The notes beneath the pieces were generated by a model. It saw only the letters and a list, made by a program, of their open reading frames with translations. It did no database searches and was not told where the DNA came from. DNA of 64,000 bases from Simplicispira sp. 125. GTDB lineage: Bacteria > Pseudomonadota > Gammaproteobacteria > Burkholderiales > Burkholderiaceae_C. Positions 26,161 to 34,757 of this stretch are shown piece after piece (the stretch's first letter is position 1; each line of letters begins with the position of its first letter). Both the position numbers and the translations under genes were made by a program. Where the stretch lies: contig NZ_QEKM01000001.1 of assembly GCF_003096555.1 (NCBI RefSeq), positions 3,348,001 to 3,412,000 of the forward strand. Reading direction: 5' to 3'.

Positions 26161-27492
26161 TCAGCCGCCGAACAACTCGTCCAGCCAGTCCATGGATACG
26201 GCAGCGGAATAGGCCAGGTTGCCGGTCTGGCAGTGGCCTTCGGCTCCCTCTTCGGCGGTAAAAACGTGGCGCGCGACGGGGCCGCCGACGGCACACAGGA
26301 AGTGCTCGCACTGGGCCAGAGGCTCTGCCCCCTCGCCGGTTCCGAGCAATGCCAGCGAGGGGCAGCGGATGTTGCACAGGCTGGCATCCTGAATCCGGAA
26401 GTCGCGCAGGCGCTGGTAGGCCTGGCGGAAACTGGTCTGGCCCAGGCGCACGATCAGGTTGCGCATCATCTCGCGCGTCTGCGGGGGAATGGCGCTGTCA
26501 GGGATGCGGTCGATATCTTCCAGCCGCACGTCCTCGGAATCGGGCAGTAGGGCCGGATCGAACCCCACGAACGAGGCCATGTAGGCGTGCAGATCGACGA
26601 TGGGCGAGTTGGCGATGAGGGCGCGCACGCGCGGCTCGTGCGCGGCGATGCGGGTGGCGAAGTAGCCGCCGAAGCTGATGCCCATCAGCGCCACGCGGCG
26701 CGGGTCGGTCTCGCGGCGCGCCAGCACGTAGTCCAGCGCCAGGCGGCCCACGTGCTCGTATTCGGGGATGAAGGCCAGGCCGGGGTTAAAGCGCAGCGTG
26801 TCCATCTGCCCCGGGCCGGTGAACAGCAGCAGGTGGTAGCCGCGCTCCAGCGCCGCCAAGCCGTAGGACAGCCAGGTTTCCTCCAGCGTGCCGTCGTAGC
26901 CGCTGATGAGCAGCAGCGTCTTGCCGAGGCGCCCGGGCCGCTGGCCCTGCGGGCGGGGCGCGCGCACGTAGTACGCGGGCAGTTGCGCGCCGCCGAAGGG
27001 CAGAAAAACCTCCTCCACGTCCTGCCCGCGCACGGCGGCCAGGAAGCATTCACGGCTCTTGCGGCCCAGGCGCGTGTGCTCGGGCTCCAGCACACCGCAG
27101 TAGTACTCGGCGGCGCGGTAGCTGTTGCAGGCCACCAGGTATTGCCCGCGCGCGCTGATGGCATGGCCCCGCAGGGCGCGGGCCTGGGCGTCGGCCTCCT
27201 GGCGCTGGGCGGCTGCGCTGAACTCCGCCACCCAACTGGCCGGCACGCCGTCTTGTATGCGCCGCGCCAGCGCCAGGCATTCGCCCACCGCCGCGCCGCC
27301 GTAGCGCGCCGTGCCCAACTGACGCATCAACTGGAAGTCCATCTCGGCGTTGGCAAAGCCCGCCACGCGGGTGCTGCCGCGCTCCATCTTGTCGCCGGTC
27401 CGGGATTGCGCCCCCACCGGCAACGCCAGGCAGGCGGTGGCAGCGGCCATGAAGTGACGACGGCGCGGCAAGTGCAAAGACAGATCCTTCAT
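26161..27492 (-). CDS. Tat-exported alpha/beta hydrolase
   Basis: A 443-residue protein. The N-terminus has a twin-arginine motif (R-R-R-H-F-M) followed by a hydrophobic stretch and AQS cleavage site. The nucleophile elbow is G-I-S273-F-G in RRVALMGISFGGYFATR; TLLLISGYDGT precedes as the oxyanion region and a His occurs near the C-terminus (AEGHCQ). This resembles FrsA/DUF1100-like esterases. It is the first gene of the run of seven minus-strand genes and faces the two-component system across about 200 bp. Confidence 0.85.
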   Translation of the reverse strand: MKDLSLHLPRRRHFMAAATACLALPVGAQSRTGDKMERGSTRVAGFANAEMDFQLMRQLGTARYGGAAVGECLALARRIQDGVPASWVAEFSAAAQRQEADAQARALRGHAISARGQYLVACNSYRAAEYYCGVLEPEHTRLGRKSRECFLAAVRGQDVEEVFLPFGGAQLPAYYVRAPRPQGQRPGRLGKTLLLISGYDGTLEETWLSYGLAALERGYHLLLFTGPGQMDTLRFNPGLAFIPEYEHVGRLALDYVLARRETDPRRVALMGISFGGYFATRIAAHEPRVRALIANSPIVDLHAYMASFVGFDPALLPDSEDVRLEDIDRIPDSAIPPQTREMMRNLIVRLGQTSFRQAYQRLRDFRIQDASLCNIRCPSLALLGTGEGAEPLAQCEHFLCAVGGPVARHVFTAEEGAEGHCQTGNLAYSAAVSMDWLDELFGG

Positions 27493-27698
27493 GGCGTACT
27501 CCCAACTAGACGGTTGCTGGCGGTGCTTGGTCGGCCTCCTCGCCATGCAATTGCCATGTTGTGAAAAATTTTAATATTTCCCGTCAATCCATGGGTCGCC
27601 TCTTTTCTGTCAAATGCTGTCAAAACCTACCAATCAACAGTAATCGGTTGGTATATTTCTAAAAATCAATTTATTCGGTGCGAATAACACTTTGTCAA
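27493..27698. promoter_or_regulatory. AT-rich divergent promoter region
   Basis: The only clearly AT-rich gap in the cargo. It separates the seven-gene run (minus) from the two-component genes (plus). A short inverted pair around 27629-27653 (ACCAATCAACAG / AATCGGTTGGTA) could be a response-regulator site. No exact promoter is claimed. Confidence 0.5.
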
Positions 27699-28418
27699 AT
27701 GCGCCTCCCTAGTCACGTAGCTGTTGTTGAAGACCATGCCGGATTACTGGCGGATCTCGTGGAGTTCCTGGAACTGCGCGGCTTTTTGGTGCGCGGCTTC
27801 GACAATGCAGAGTGTTTTTTCTCTGTCTGGCCGACAGTGCATTTCGATTTGCTGTTACTGGACGTGGCATTGCCGGGTGCCAGCGGATTGGAAATTGCGC
27901 AACGGGTTCGGTCCCATGACGCGAACAACGCGACAGGCGTCGTCATGCTGACGGCGCTGGATGCCAATGACGATCAGGTGCTCGGCTTCAATGCGGGCGC
28001 CGACGTCTATCTTTCCAAGCGCAGTTCCCTGGATGTCATTGAAGCGGCCTGTCATGGCGTGCTGCGCCGTCTAGGGCGGCATGAGGCAAACCGCCCAGCC
28101 ATCCCCGCCGAGCAGCTCTGGCGTCTTCACCCCAAAGACTGGCGGCTGAATACGCCCAATGGCATGGCGCTCGATCTGACCCATGCCGAGGTGCGATTGC
28201 TGTGCGCGCTGTGCAAAACGCCTGGCAAGGCCGTGACCCGAGAGGCTTTGCTGGTGCACCTGGACAAGCAGGAAACACCCTTCACCCTGCGCAACCTGGA
28301 CAACACCGCCAGCCGCCTGCGGCGCAAGGTGCAAGCGGCTTCTGGGCTGGAACTGCCCCTGCGGCCCAGCTATGGAAAGGGCTACACCTTTGCCGCGCAT
28401 TGCGAGCTGGCATCGTGA
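27699..28418 (+). CDS. OmpR-family response regulator
   Basis: A 239-residue two-domain regulator. The receiver domain has acidic E11-D12, phospho-acceptor D55 (LLLLDVALPG) and K107 (YLSKRSS). The winged-helix domain has LDLTHAEVRLLCALCKTPGKAVTREALL...RNLDNTASRLRRKV...YGKGYTF. The ATG at 27699 is chosen over a GTG at 27678 because the receiver fold starts right after it. The downstream histidine kinase overlaps the stop codon by 4 bp (GTGA). Confidence 0.92.
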   Translation: MRLPSHVAVVEDHAGLLADLVEFLELRGFLVRGFDNAECFFSVWPTVHFDLLLLDVALPGASGLEIAQRVRSHDANNATGVVMLTALDANDDQVLGFNAGADVYLSKRSSLDVIEAACHGVLRRLGRHEANRPAIPAEQLWRLHPKDWRLNTPNGMALDLTHAEVRLLCALCKTPGKAVTREALLVHLDKQETPFTLRNLDNTASRLRRKVQAASGLELPLRPSYGKGYTFAAHCELAS

Positions 28419-30301
28419 AGCGCGGCTGGCCCGGTTTACGGCTCCTGCTGTGCTGGCTGCCGCTGTGGTTGGCGATAACGGCGAGCGCCCACGCGGCCCC
28501 GGTTTCGCTGGAGGGGCGGCTGGAGCACTTCGCGGATGCGAGCGGGGCTCTGCCTTTTGAGGCGGTTTCGCAAGCGGATTTCGTCCGCTCGCACTTCGTG
28601 CGCCTGCCCGAGTTCCGCAGCCTCGGCTATGGCACGGACTCGCATTGGTTCCACGTCGAATTGGGGCCAGAAGACAGTGACCCCTCGCATCGCGTGCTCA
28701 CCATCGGCTCGCCGGAGCTGGAAGCATTGGATGTCTGGGTGCAGCGCCAGGACGGCAGCTTCGAAGCACATGCGCTGGGCTATCACCGCACCTACGAAGG
28801 CCGCCCTCTGACGCGCTTGTCCGTGCTGCCGCTAGACACCTTCCCCGGCATGCACATCTATTTCCGCGTGCGCACCACCAATGCCATCAGCGTGTATGCC
28901 GAACTACTCCCCGCGGAGGCATTCACCAGCGGCGAGACCCGTGCCAACTTTTTCCACGGCCTGTACTTTGGCATCCTGCTCATTGCAGTGGCGCTGTATG
29001 CCATTCTCGGGGCGCGATTGCGCGACGCGGTGATGGCCGCCTATGCGGGCTACGTGGCATCGCAACTGCTATTCCACCTGGGTGCGACGGGCTATCTGCC
29101 CGTGCTGCTCGCGGGCCGGTCGGCCTGGCTCATGGACGCGCTGCCCCGCATCGGCTGGCTGGGCGCGGCTGCGTTCATCGTGCTGATGTGGGATCGGCTG
29201 ATCCAGCTAAAAGCCACCCATCCGCGCATCCACCGCCTGTACCTGTTCACGGTCGCCTTGAACCTGGTCTTGCTTTTCTTCGCGCTGCAGCCGTCGCTGG
29301 TGACGAGCACGGTGCTGCTGGTCGTGAAGTCGGCGAATTACCTCAATGTACTGAACTTCGTGATCGCCATGGGCCTGCTGGTGCAATCCTGGCGACGCGA
29401 CCGCCGTGCCGAGTGGATGATCTACCTGATCGCGTTCGTCATCCCCGCGCTCGGCGCACTGGTCAACACGATGACCAACCAAGGCCTGCTGCCCTGGAAT
29501 GCCGAGACGGCCCACTTCTACCAGATCGCCGCGCTGGTGCATGTCCTGGTCATGAGCTATGGGCTGGCGATGCGCCTGCGCCAGTTGCAGCAGGACAAAG
29601 CCGCGGCGGAGCAGGAGATCGCTATCGTCACCCAGCGGGCCCAACAGCAGCGGCACTTCGTCGCCATGCTCTCCCATGAATTCGGCAACCCGCTGGCGGC
29701 GATTGACCGCGCCGCGCAGATGTTGCAGCTCAACTCGCCGCACATGCCGCCGAAGGACGCGCAGAGGTTGACGCTGATTCGCGGCAACGCGGCGACGCTG
29801 TCCGGCTTCGTCGAACGTTTTCTCATGACCGAGGCCCTGGACAATGGCGCCCTGTCGCTGTCGCGCACGCCATGCCGCATTCGCCAGATGCTGGAGGACA
29901 CCATTCGCCAGCAGCCTGCAGACCTTCGTTCGCGCATTCGTCTGCAGGAATTTTCTGAAGGCACGTTCGAGGTGGACAGCACCTTGATCGGCGTTGCGAT
30001 CGGTAATTTGCTCACCAACGCCTTGCGTTATTCGCCTCCCGACAGTCCGGTCGAAATCGCTGCCATCCGGGACGACACTGGGTTGCGCATTCGCGTTGCC
30101 GATCATGGCCCTGGCCTGGATGCCGACGAACTGGACAAGCTGGGGGCGCCATACTTCCGTGGCGCTGCGGCGTTGGGCAAGAAGGGCAGCGGGCTGGGCT
30201 ATCACTTCACCCGGCGCATCGTGGAGGCCCACGGAGGCACACTGACGGCCCGATCCGGCACGGATGCAGGGTTGAAAGTGGAGATTTTTCTGCCTCGTTG
30301 A
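28415..30301 (+). CDS. 7TMR-DISM sensor histidine kinase
   Basis: A 628-residue sensor kinase starting with GTG at 28415, overlapping the response regulator stop. A signal peptide leads to a periplasmic 7TMR-DISMED2 domain (about residues 28-165), then seven membrane helices (about 175-380), a HisKA box MLSHEFGNPLAAIDRA (His about 422) and an HATPase with GNLLTNALRYSPP and GSGLGYHFTRRIVEAHGG. DISM sensors often bind carbohydrate-like ligands. The stop lies 26 bp from the convergent rlxS stop, marking the cargo edge. Confidence 0.92.
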   Translation: MKRGWPGLRLLLCWLPLWLAITASAHAAPVSLEGRLEHFADASGALPFEAVSQADFVRSHFVRLPEFRSLGYGTDSHWFHVELGPEDSDPSHRVLTIGSPELEALDVWVQRQDGSFEAHALGYHRTYEGRPLTRLSVLPLDTFPGMHIYFRVRTTNAISVYAELLPAEAFTSGETRANFFHGLYFGILLIAVALYAILGARLRDAVMAAYAGYVASQLLFHLGATGYLPVLLAGRSAWLMDALPRIGWLGAAAFIVLMWDRLIQLKATHPRIHRLYLFTVALNLVLLFFALQPSLVTSTVLLVVKSANYLNVLNFVIAMGLLVQSWRRDRRAEWMIYLIAFVIPALGALVNTMTNQGLLPWNAETAHFYQIAALVHVLVMSYGLAMRLRQLQQDKAAAEQEIAIVTQRAQQQRHFVAMLSHEFGNPLAAIDRAAQMLQLNSPHMPPKDAQRLTLIRGNAATLSGFVERFLMTEALDNGALSLSRTPCRIRQMLEDTIRQQPADLRSRIRLQEFSEGTFEVDSTLIGVAIGNLLTNALRYSPPDSPVEIAAIRDDTGLRIRVADHGPGLDADELDKLGAPYFRGAAALGKKGSGLGYHFTRRIVEAHGGTLTARSGTDAGLKVEIFLPR

Positions 30302-30327
30302 ATCCTTATTTCTCCTTTGGCAAAGCA

Positions 30328-31950
30328 TCACGATACCCCTGGCTGGCGACCGAGATTCCACGACACGCTGCCACCGCGCACGGTGGCGGCGAGCTGCTGG
30401 CCCAGGCGCTGTTCGATCACGGGTTTCCATGGCACCAGGCTGAACCCCATGCCGTCATCGAGCATCACGTAGCGCCCGCTGGCGAGCATGACGCTGCGGC
30501 GGTAGATGCCGGCCACGCGCTGGCCGTCCGCGACGAGCTGATGCTCCAGGCCGGTTTCCGCCGCTATGTCCTTGGCGGCCTGGGCCAGTTCGCGGTTGCG
30601 CAGCGTGCCCAGCAGGTTGCGCGCCAGGATCACACGCTGCCCGCGCCGCTCGACCAGGCCCTGTTCGGCGAGGAAGTCGGCGCGCTGCTGCATCGCCTGC
30701 TTCGCTTCGCTGCCAAAACCCAGATCGCCCAGGCCCTGGCCACCGCCAATCAACTGCTGATCCAGCCAGGTGGCCCCGATCACGCGGGCCTGTCGCTCGA
30801 TGGGCAGGTGCGATTTCAGCTCCACGGCCACGCCTCCCAGGCGCTGCGCGTCGTAGCTCCGGCCCTGCTCGGGCAGGTCGCCCGGCACCTTCCATAGACC
30901 CTCGGCCACGCGCTCCACGATGCCCGCCCGGCGCAGAGCCTCCAAGCGCCGGACATGGGTCGCCACGACCTCGGGCTGGCCCTTGGCGATGGCGAGGTGG
31001 TGGTCGGTGCGGTACAGCCCGTCAGTCGCCAATGCGGCGATGATCTGGTCGGCCTTGCGCAGGTCGGTGGAGCCCTTCACTTCCACCACGGCGCCCACGG
31101 GGTACTGTGCCAATTCAGTCTTGGGCGGCAGTGCCACATAGTGGGCCTTGCCATCAACGCCATCGACCACCAGATAGCCCCGGTCGTAAAGCTCGTCGGC
31201 CAGCCCTTTGCCCGCCACGCGGCCGACGATAGTGCGGCCATCATCACCGGGTTGGAACACGGTCAGCTCGCGCTGCCGTCCGCCCATCGCGCGTTGCATG
31301 GTGCGGATGATGTCACCGCGCTCGCCTAGGGCGCGCAGGGTCTTCTCTGCATCAGCATGCACGGCCCAGATGCTGGGCTGGGTTTCCGTCGCCAGGCCCA
31401 TGCGCTGCAAGCGTTGCAGGCGGCCTACCAGCAACAGGCGCTGGCTGCGCAGCCTGGGATCGTCGAAGCGTTCGACCTTGACCATGCCATTCACCGCCTC
31501 GCGCTGCAACGTGCGATCCAGGCTCGTCCAGTGCTCTTGCTCCACTTCTCGGGCCAGGCCGCGCTGGATCTCCAGCTCGCTGCGCGGCCCCAGCCATTCG
31601 GTCGCCAGCTCCATGGCCCGCTCGCGCATGCCGCGGGTGATGTACTGCTGCGAGATGATGAGATCCTTGCCCGTGTCATCCTTGCCGCGCAGCACGACGT
31701 GGGTATGCGGGTTGTCGGTGTTCCAGTGATCCACGGCCACCCAGTCCAGCCGGGTTCCCAGGTCGGCTTCCATGCGCTGCATCAGGTGGCGGGTGTAGGT
31801 ACGCAGGTCTTCGAGCTGCTCCGCATCCTCGGGCGAGACTATGAAGCGGAACTGGTGGCGATCGCCCCGGCCCCGCTCCTCGAAGGCTGCGGTATCCGCC
31901 TCGTCGGTCGTCGGGCCGTAGGCATGGCTTGGCTCGCCGCTGCGGCCTAC
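30328..31950 (-). pseudogene. rlxS: RlxS relaxase (DUF3363), N-terminus removed by an IS
   Basis: An open frame of about 540 codons. It includes HQFRFIVSPEDAEQLEDLRTYTRHLMQRME, LDWVAVDHWNTDNPHTHVVLRGKDDTGKDLIIS (metal-binding His cluster) and a long DUF3363 C-terminal region ending near LGRQPGVS. This is the relaxase of Tn4371-family ICEs. The frame runs open into the IS5-type element at 31951, where the first ~100 residues of a normal relaxase should lie; the far side of the IS does not show them. So the relaxase is cut and probably not functional. Confidence 0.85.
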
Positions 31951-33283
31951 CAGGCTGCAGAAATACTCCCCACCATCACTCCTCAGTTGACGCGCTGCCC
32001 GGACAATCGAGGCACCCCACCAACCAGACAGACGAGCCAGACATGCGCGGAGCTGATACCTTCACCGAGAGCCTATTCACCATGCGCCACCTCGATGATT
32101 TCGTTCCCGCCGATCACCCCCTGCGCGTGATCCGTGTGATGGTCAACAAAGCCCTGACCCACATGGATGAGCTGTTTGCCCGGATGTATGCGGCTGACAT
32201 CAAAGGCGGACGCCCCAGCATTGCCCCCGAGAAACTGCTGCGCGCCATGCTCATTCAGGTGCTCTACAGCGTGCGCTCGGAGCGCCAGCTCATGGAACAG
32301 ACCCAGTACAACCTTCTGTTTCGCTGGTTCATTGGCCTGGCCATGGACGATGCCGTTTGGGTGCCCACCGTCTTCAGCAAAAACCGCGAACGCCTGATCG
32401 AGCACGATGCGGTCATCGAGTTCTTCAATCAGATCGTGCAACAAGCCCAGGAACAGGAACTGCTCTCGGGCGAGCACTTCAGCGTGGATGGCACCCTGAT
32501 CCAGGCCTGGGCGGGCCACAAGAGCTTTGTGCGCAAAGACCGCCAGGGCGACGACGATACCGACGCGGGCAACTTCAAAGACCAAAAGCGCAGCAACGAC
32601 ACCCATGAATCCACCACGGACGGGGATGCACGGCTGTACCGCAAGGGCAAGACTGCCAGCGAACTGCGCTTCATGGGCCACACACTCACCGACAACCGCC
32701 ACGACCTGGTGGTCAGCGCCGTGGTCACCCAAGCTGACGGGTATGCAGAGCGTGAAGCGGCCAAGGCCATGATCAACGATGCGCGCCAGGCCCTGCCAAG
32801 CGATGAGCCCGTCACGATCACGCTGGGCGCGGACAAAGGCTACGACGCCAAGGAATTCATCCAAGCCCTGCAGGAGATGAACGTGCTGCCCCATGTGGCG
32901 CAGAACAAGTCAGGGCGTCAATCGGCGGTTCCTGACAGGATCGCGGGCAGCGAAGGCTACGCCATCTCCCAGCAAAAGAGAAAGCTGATCGAACAAGGCT
33001 TTGGCTGGGCCAAGACGGTGGGGCACATGCGCCAGGTGCTGGTGCGCGGGATCAAGAAGGTGGACCAGATGTTTGTGCTGACGATGGCGGGCTACAACCT
33101 CACGCGGTTGCGCAGCCTGGGGCAAATCCGTCTGCAGGGGCAGATGTGAAGGCAAAAGGGGCAAAAAAACCGTGCTTTGCGACTGAAAGCAGGCGATTTT
33201 GAGGGGTTGACTTTCAGGATACGGAAAAATGCGGCTACAGCCGCTGAACAGGTTCGGACGCTGGGGAGTATTTCAGCAGCCTG
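31951..33283 (+). mobile_element. IS5-type insertion sequence, complete
   Basis: Terminal inverted repeats CAGGCTGCAGAAATACTCCC (left) and CAGGCTGCTGAAATACTCCC (right, read on the minus strand) differ at one position. One transposase gene lies between. The flanks CTAC|...|CTAA give no clean target duplication, consistent with a deletion next to the insertion in rlxS. Confidence 0.85.
32043..33149 (+). CDS. IS5-family DDE transposase
   Basis: A 368-residue protein. The N-terminal domain (ESLFTMRHLDDFVPADHPLR...RPSIAPEKLLRAMLIQVLYSVRSERQLMEQ) is typical of this group. The DDE core has FSVDGTLIQAWAGHKSF (first Asp), TLGADKGYDAKEF (second Asp) and the YREK-like QQKRKLIEQGFGWAKTVG (Glu). Length and motifs look complete, so the IS may be active. 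The start at 32043 follows a weak AGACGAG ribosome site. Confidence 0.9.
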   Translation: MRGADTFTESLFTMRHLDDFVPADHPLRVIRVMVNKALTHMDELFARMYAADIKGGRPSIAPEKLLRAMLIQVLYSVRSERQLMEQTQYNLLFRWFIGLAMDDAVWVPTVFSKNRERLIEHDAVIEFFNQIVQQAQEQELLSGEHFSVDGTLIQAWAGHKSFVRKDRQGDDDTDAGNFKDQKRSNDTHESTTDGDARLYRKGKTASELRFMGHTLTDNRHDLVVSAVVTQADGYAEREAAKAMINDARQALPSDEPVTITLGADKGYDAKEFIQALQEMNVLPHVAQNKSGRQSAVPDRIAGSEGYAISQQKRKLIEQGFGWAKTVGHMRQVLVRGIKKVDQMFVLTMAGYNLTRLRSLGQIRLQGQM

Positions 33284-33381
33284 CTAAGGTCTGCAAGCCA
33301 AAACTGATGTTGGATGCATTCCGCAAGAGAGCGCTGTGTGCGGTGCTGTCGATATTAGGCTGTGGAATGCGTCGTCGGTGA

Positions 33382-33583
33382 GTTTACGACTTTAGCGTGC
33401 GCGCTCCACGGCAGAGCAGGGCGCAAGGGCGCGTGGATGCTAGTTCGCTGTTTACGACTTTATTTGGCGCGAATAACTATTCTGGGTAATTAAAGTCGTA
33501 AACACGCAAATAAAGTCGTAAACAAGCCATCAGCATTCATGCGGATTTGCGGGGTGGTTATTTGTAACGGTAAAGTCGTAAAC
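33382..33583. repeat. Cluster E2: five TAAAGTCGTAAAC sites with dyad symmetry
   Basis: Exact 13-bp sites lie at 33382-33394 and 33450-33462 (reading GTTTACGACTTTA), and at 33491-33503, 33511-33523 and 33571-33583 (reading TAAAGTCGTAAAC). The last three are spaced 20 and 60 bp. The inner pair is symmetric about 33476/33477: site, 8 bp, GAATA, AC, TATTC, 8 bp, site. The sites resemble Tn7 TnsB sites (ATAAAGTCTTAAAC) and could be two transposon ends back to back, or iterons/operators. Confidence 0.85.
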
Positions 33584-33656
33584 TCGAATTCAACAAGTAG
33601 AGAAGAGCTAGATTTGCGGAGCTGACCTCGGCCCGGTAAGAACTTGTTGCTATATA

Positions 33657-33689
33657 AAGAAGAGCGCTAGCTTTGAGCGCTCTTTTTTT
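33657..33689 (+). terminator. Rho-independent terminator
   Basis: AGAGCGC pairs with GCGCTCT around a short loop, followed by seven or more T. There is no recognised gene directly upstream; it may end transcription out of repeat cluster E2 or an unseen small RNA. Confidence 0.7.
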
Positions 33690-33991
33690 GCGAGAACTTC
33701 TTGAGGTTCGAGCAGGCCCTACATGCCGCAATGACTGCAAGAGGCTGGTTGCGGAAGTTCGACACCTGCGAGCTAGACATCTGCACGAAAGCTGATTGCA
33801 GTCATTCGCGACCGGTTCGGCTTAGACAAGCGTACCGACGTTTAGACGTTACCCTCCCGAACCTATGAGCCCATCTGACGCAACGTGACATTCGCCCCTT
33901 ACCTCTGCTATACCCACTCTGTTTGCCGATTCACAACGCGAACTGCGGACCGACGCCGCAACAATCGAGCGAGCAAGGAGCGCGAAACAGA

Positions 33992-34561
33992 ATGAGCGAT
34001 TGGGATTTTCTTCACGACATGCACGACCGTGGGTACAGCGCCGACGACATAGCGGATGCTGCGGCCTGCGGCTATGCACCTTGGGAAGCGAAGTACATCG
34101 ACCGGCAGTGGGCCGAGGAGCAACTTGAGGGCGAGCCAGAGGACACCGCCGCCTCGATTCAACCTGTAAGAAGCAGGGAAGGCTTTCCGTTCAGCATCCT
34201 GAAGCAGAAGGAAATCTTCCAAGACTTGGTCGAATGCGCGACGCGCCATTTCGACAACACTGGCCGATACCTCCAGGTCTGGGGCGAACTCGGCGAAATC
34301 TATGCGGAGATCAAGTTTGGGCTTCGCCGCCATGCGACCCACGCCCCCGGCTCGGACGGAACGATTGACGGCAAGCGTGTTGAGGTGAAGACTATTTCCC
34401 CCGAGAAGACCAGCGATCACGTATTGGTCAAGACCCAGGGCAACTTTGAGAAGCTGCTGATCGTCCGCATTGATCGGGAGTTCCAGTTCCAAGGCAAGCT
34501 CATTGACCGCAGCGAGCTTTCGGGCGGCGCGGGCAAGTACCTCAAAGCGCGGCTTCCCTGA
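33992..34561 (+). CDS. Candidate PD-(D/E)xK nuclease-like protein (189 aa)
   Basis: MSDWDFLHDMHDRGYSADDI starts a short helical N-terminal region. The second half has GELGEIYAEIKFG, then GSDGTIDGKRVEVKTI. An Asp followed 10 or so residues later by E-V-K is the catalytic pattern of the restriction-endonuclease-like fold. AAGGAG lies 11 bp upstream of the chosen ATG. A terminator follows, then a TIR-like gene on the other strand. Nuclease function is inferred from one motif; a DNA-end-binding role without cleavage is possible. Confidence 0.6.
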   Translation: MSDWDFLHDMHDRGYSADDIADAAACGYAPWEAKYIDRQWAEEQLEGEPEDTAASIQPVRSREGFPFSILKQKEIFQDLVECATRHFDNTGRYLQVWGELGEIYAEIKFGLRRHATHAPGSDGTIDGKRVEVKTISPEKTSDHVLVKTQGNFEKLLIVRIDREFQFQGKLIDRSELSGGAGKYLKARLP

Positions 34562-34691
34562 CGTTCTATTGGGTGTGGGCCGCATTAAGGTCATGTCCAT
34601 CTGCTGTATCCGGCGGGTCGAAGGCTGACTTCGTGCCACTGCTCCGCCTTATGCAGTCGGCAGGTGCTAAGTACCCGAATCGGATTAGCGA

Positions 34692-34716
34692 AGCCCACTT
34701 GGTGGGTCTTTTTTTT
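34692..34716 (+). terminator. Rho-independent terminator between convergent genes
   Basis: GCCCAC/GTGGGT stem with a short loop followed by eight T. It ends the nuclease-like gene; 40 bp further lies the stop of the convergent TIR-like gene. Confidence 0.75.
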
Positions 34717-34757
34717 AAGGCCGTTTGCTCGGCTGAGCCCATTCGACGTTGGAGGCT

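Larger units (their letters stand above)
33284..33991. other. Gene-free 700-bp region holding repeat cluster E2 and a terminator
   Basis: No open frame is convincing. The region contains five TAAAGTCGTAAAC repeats (33382-33583), a hairpin terminator near 33657 and then the presumed promoter and AAGGAG ribosome site of the gene at 33992. Confidence 0.7.

Noticed and set aside
28202..28414. Upstream extension of the histidine kinase into the response-regulator gene
   Set aside because: The GTG at 28415 gives a proper signal peptide and a normal 4-bp overlap; upstream codons are the shadow of the winged-helix domain.
33382..33583. CRISPR array
   Set aside because: The repeats are 13 bp, in both orientations and irregularly spaced; there are no cas genes.
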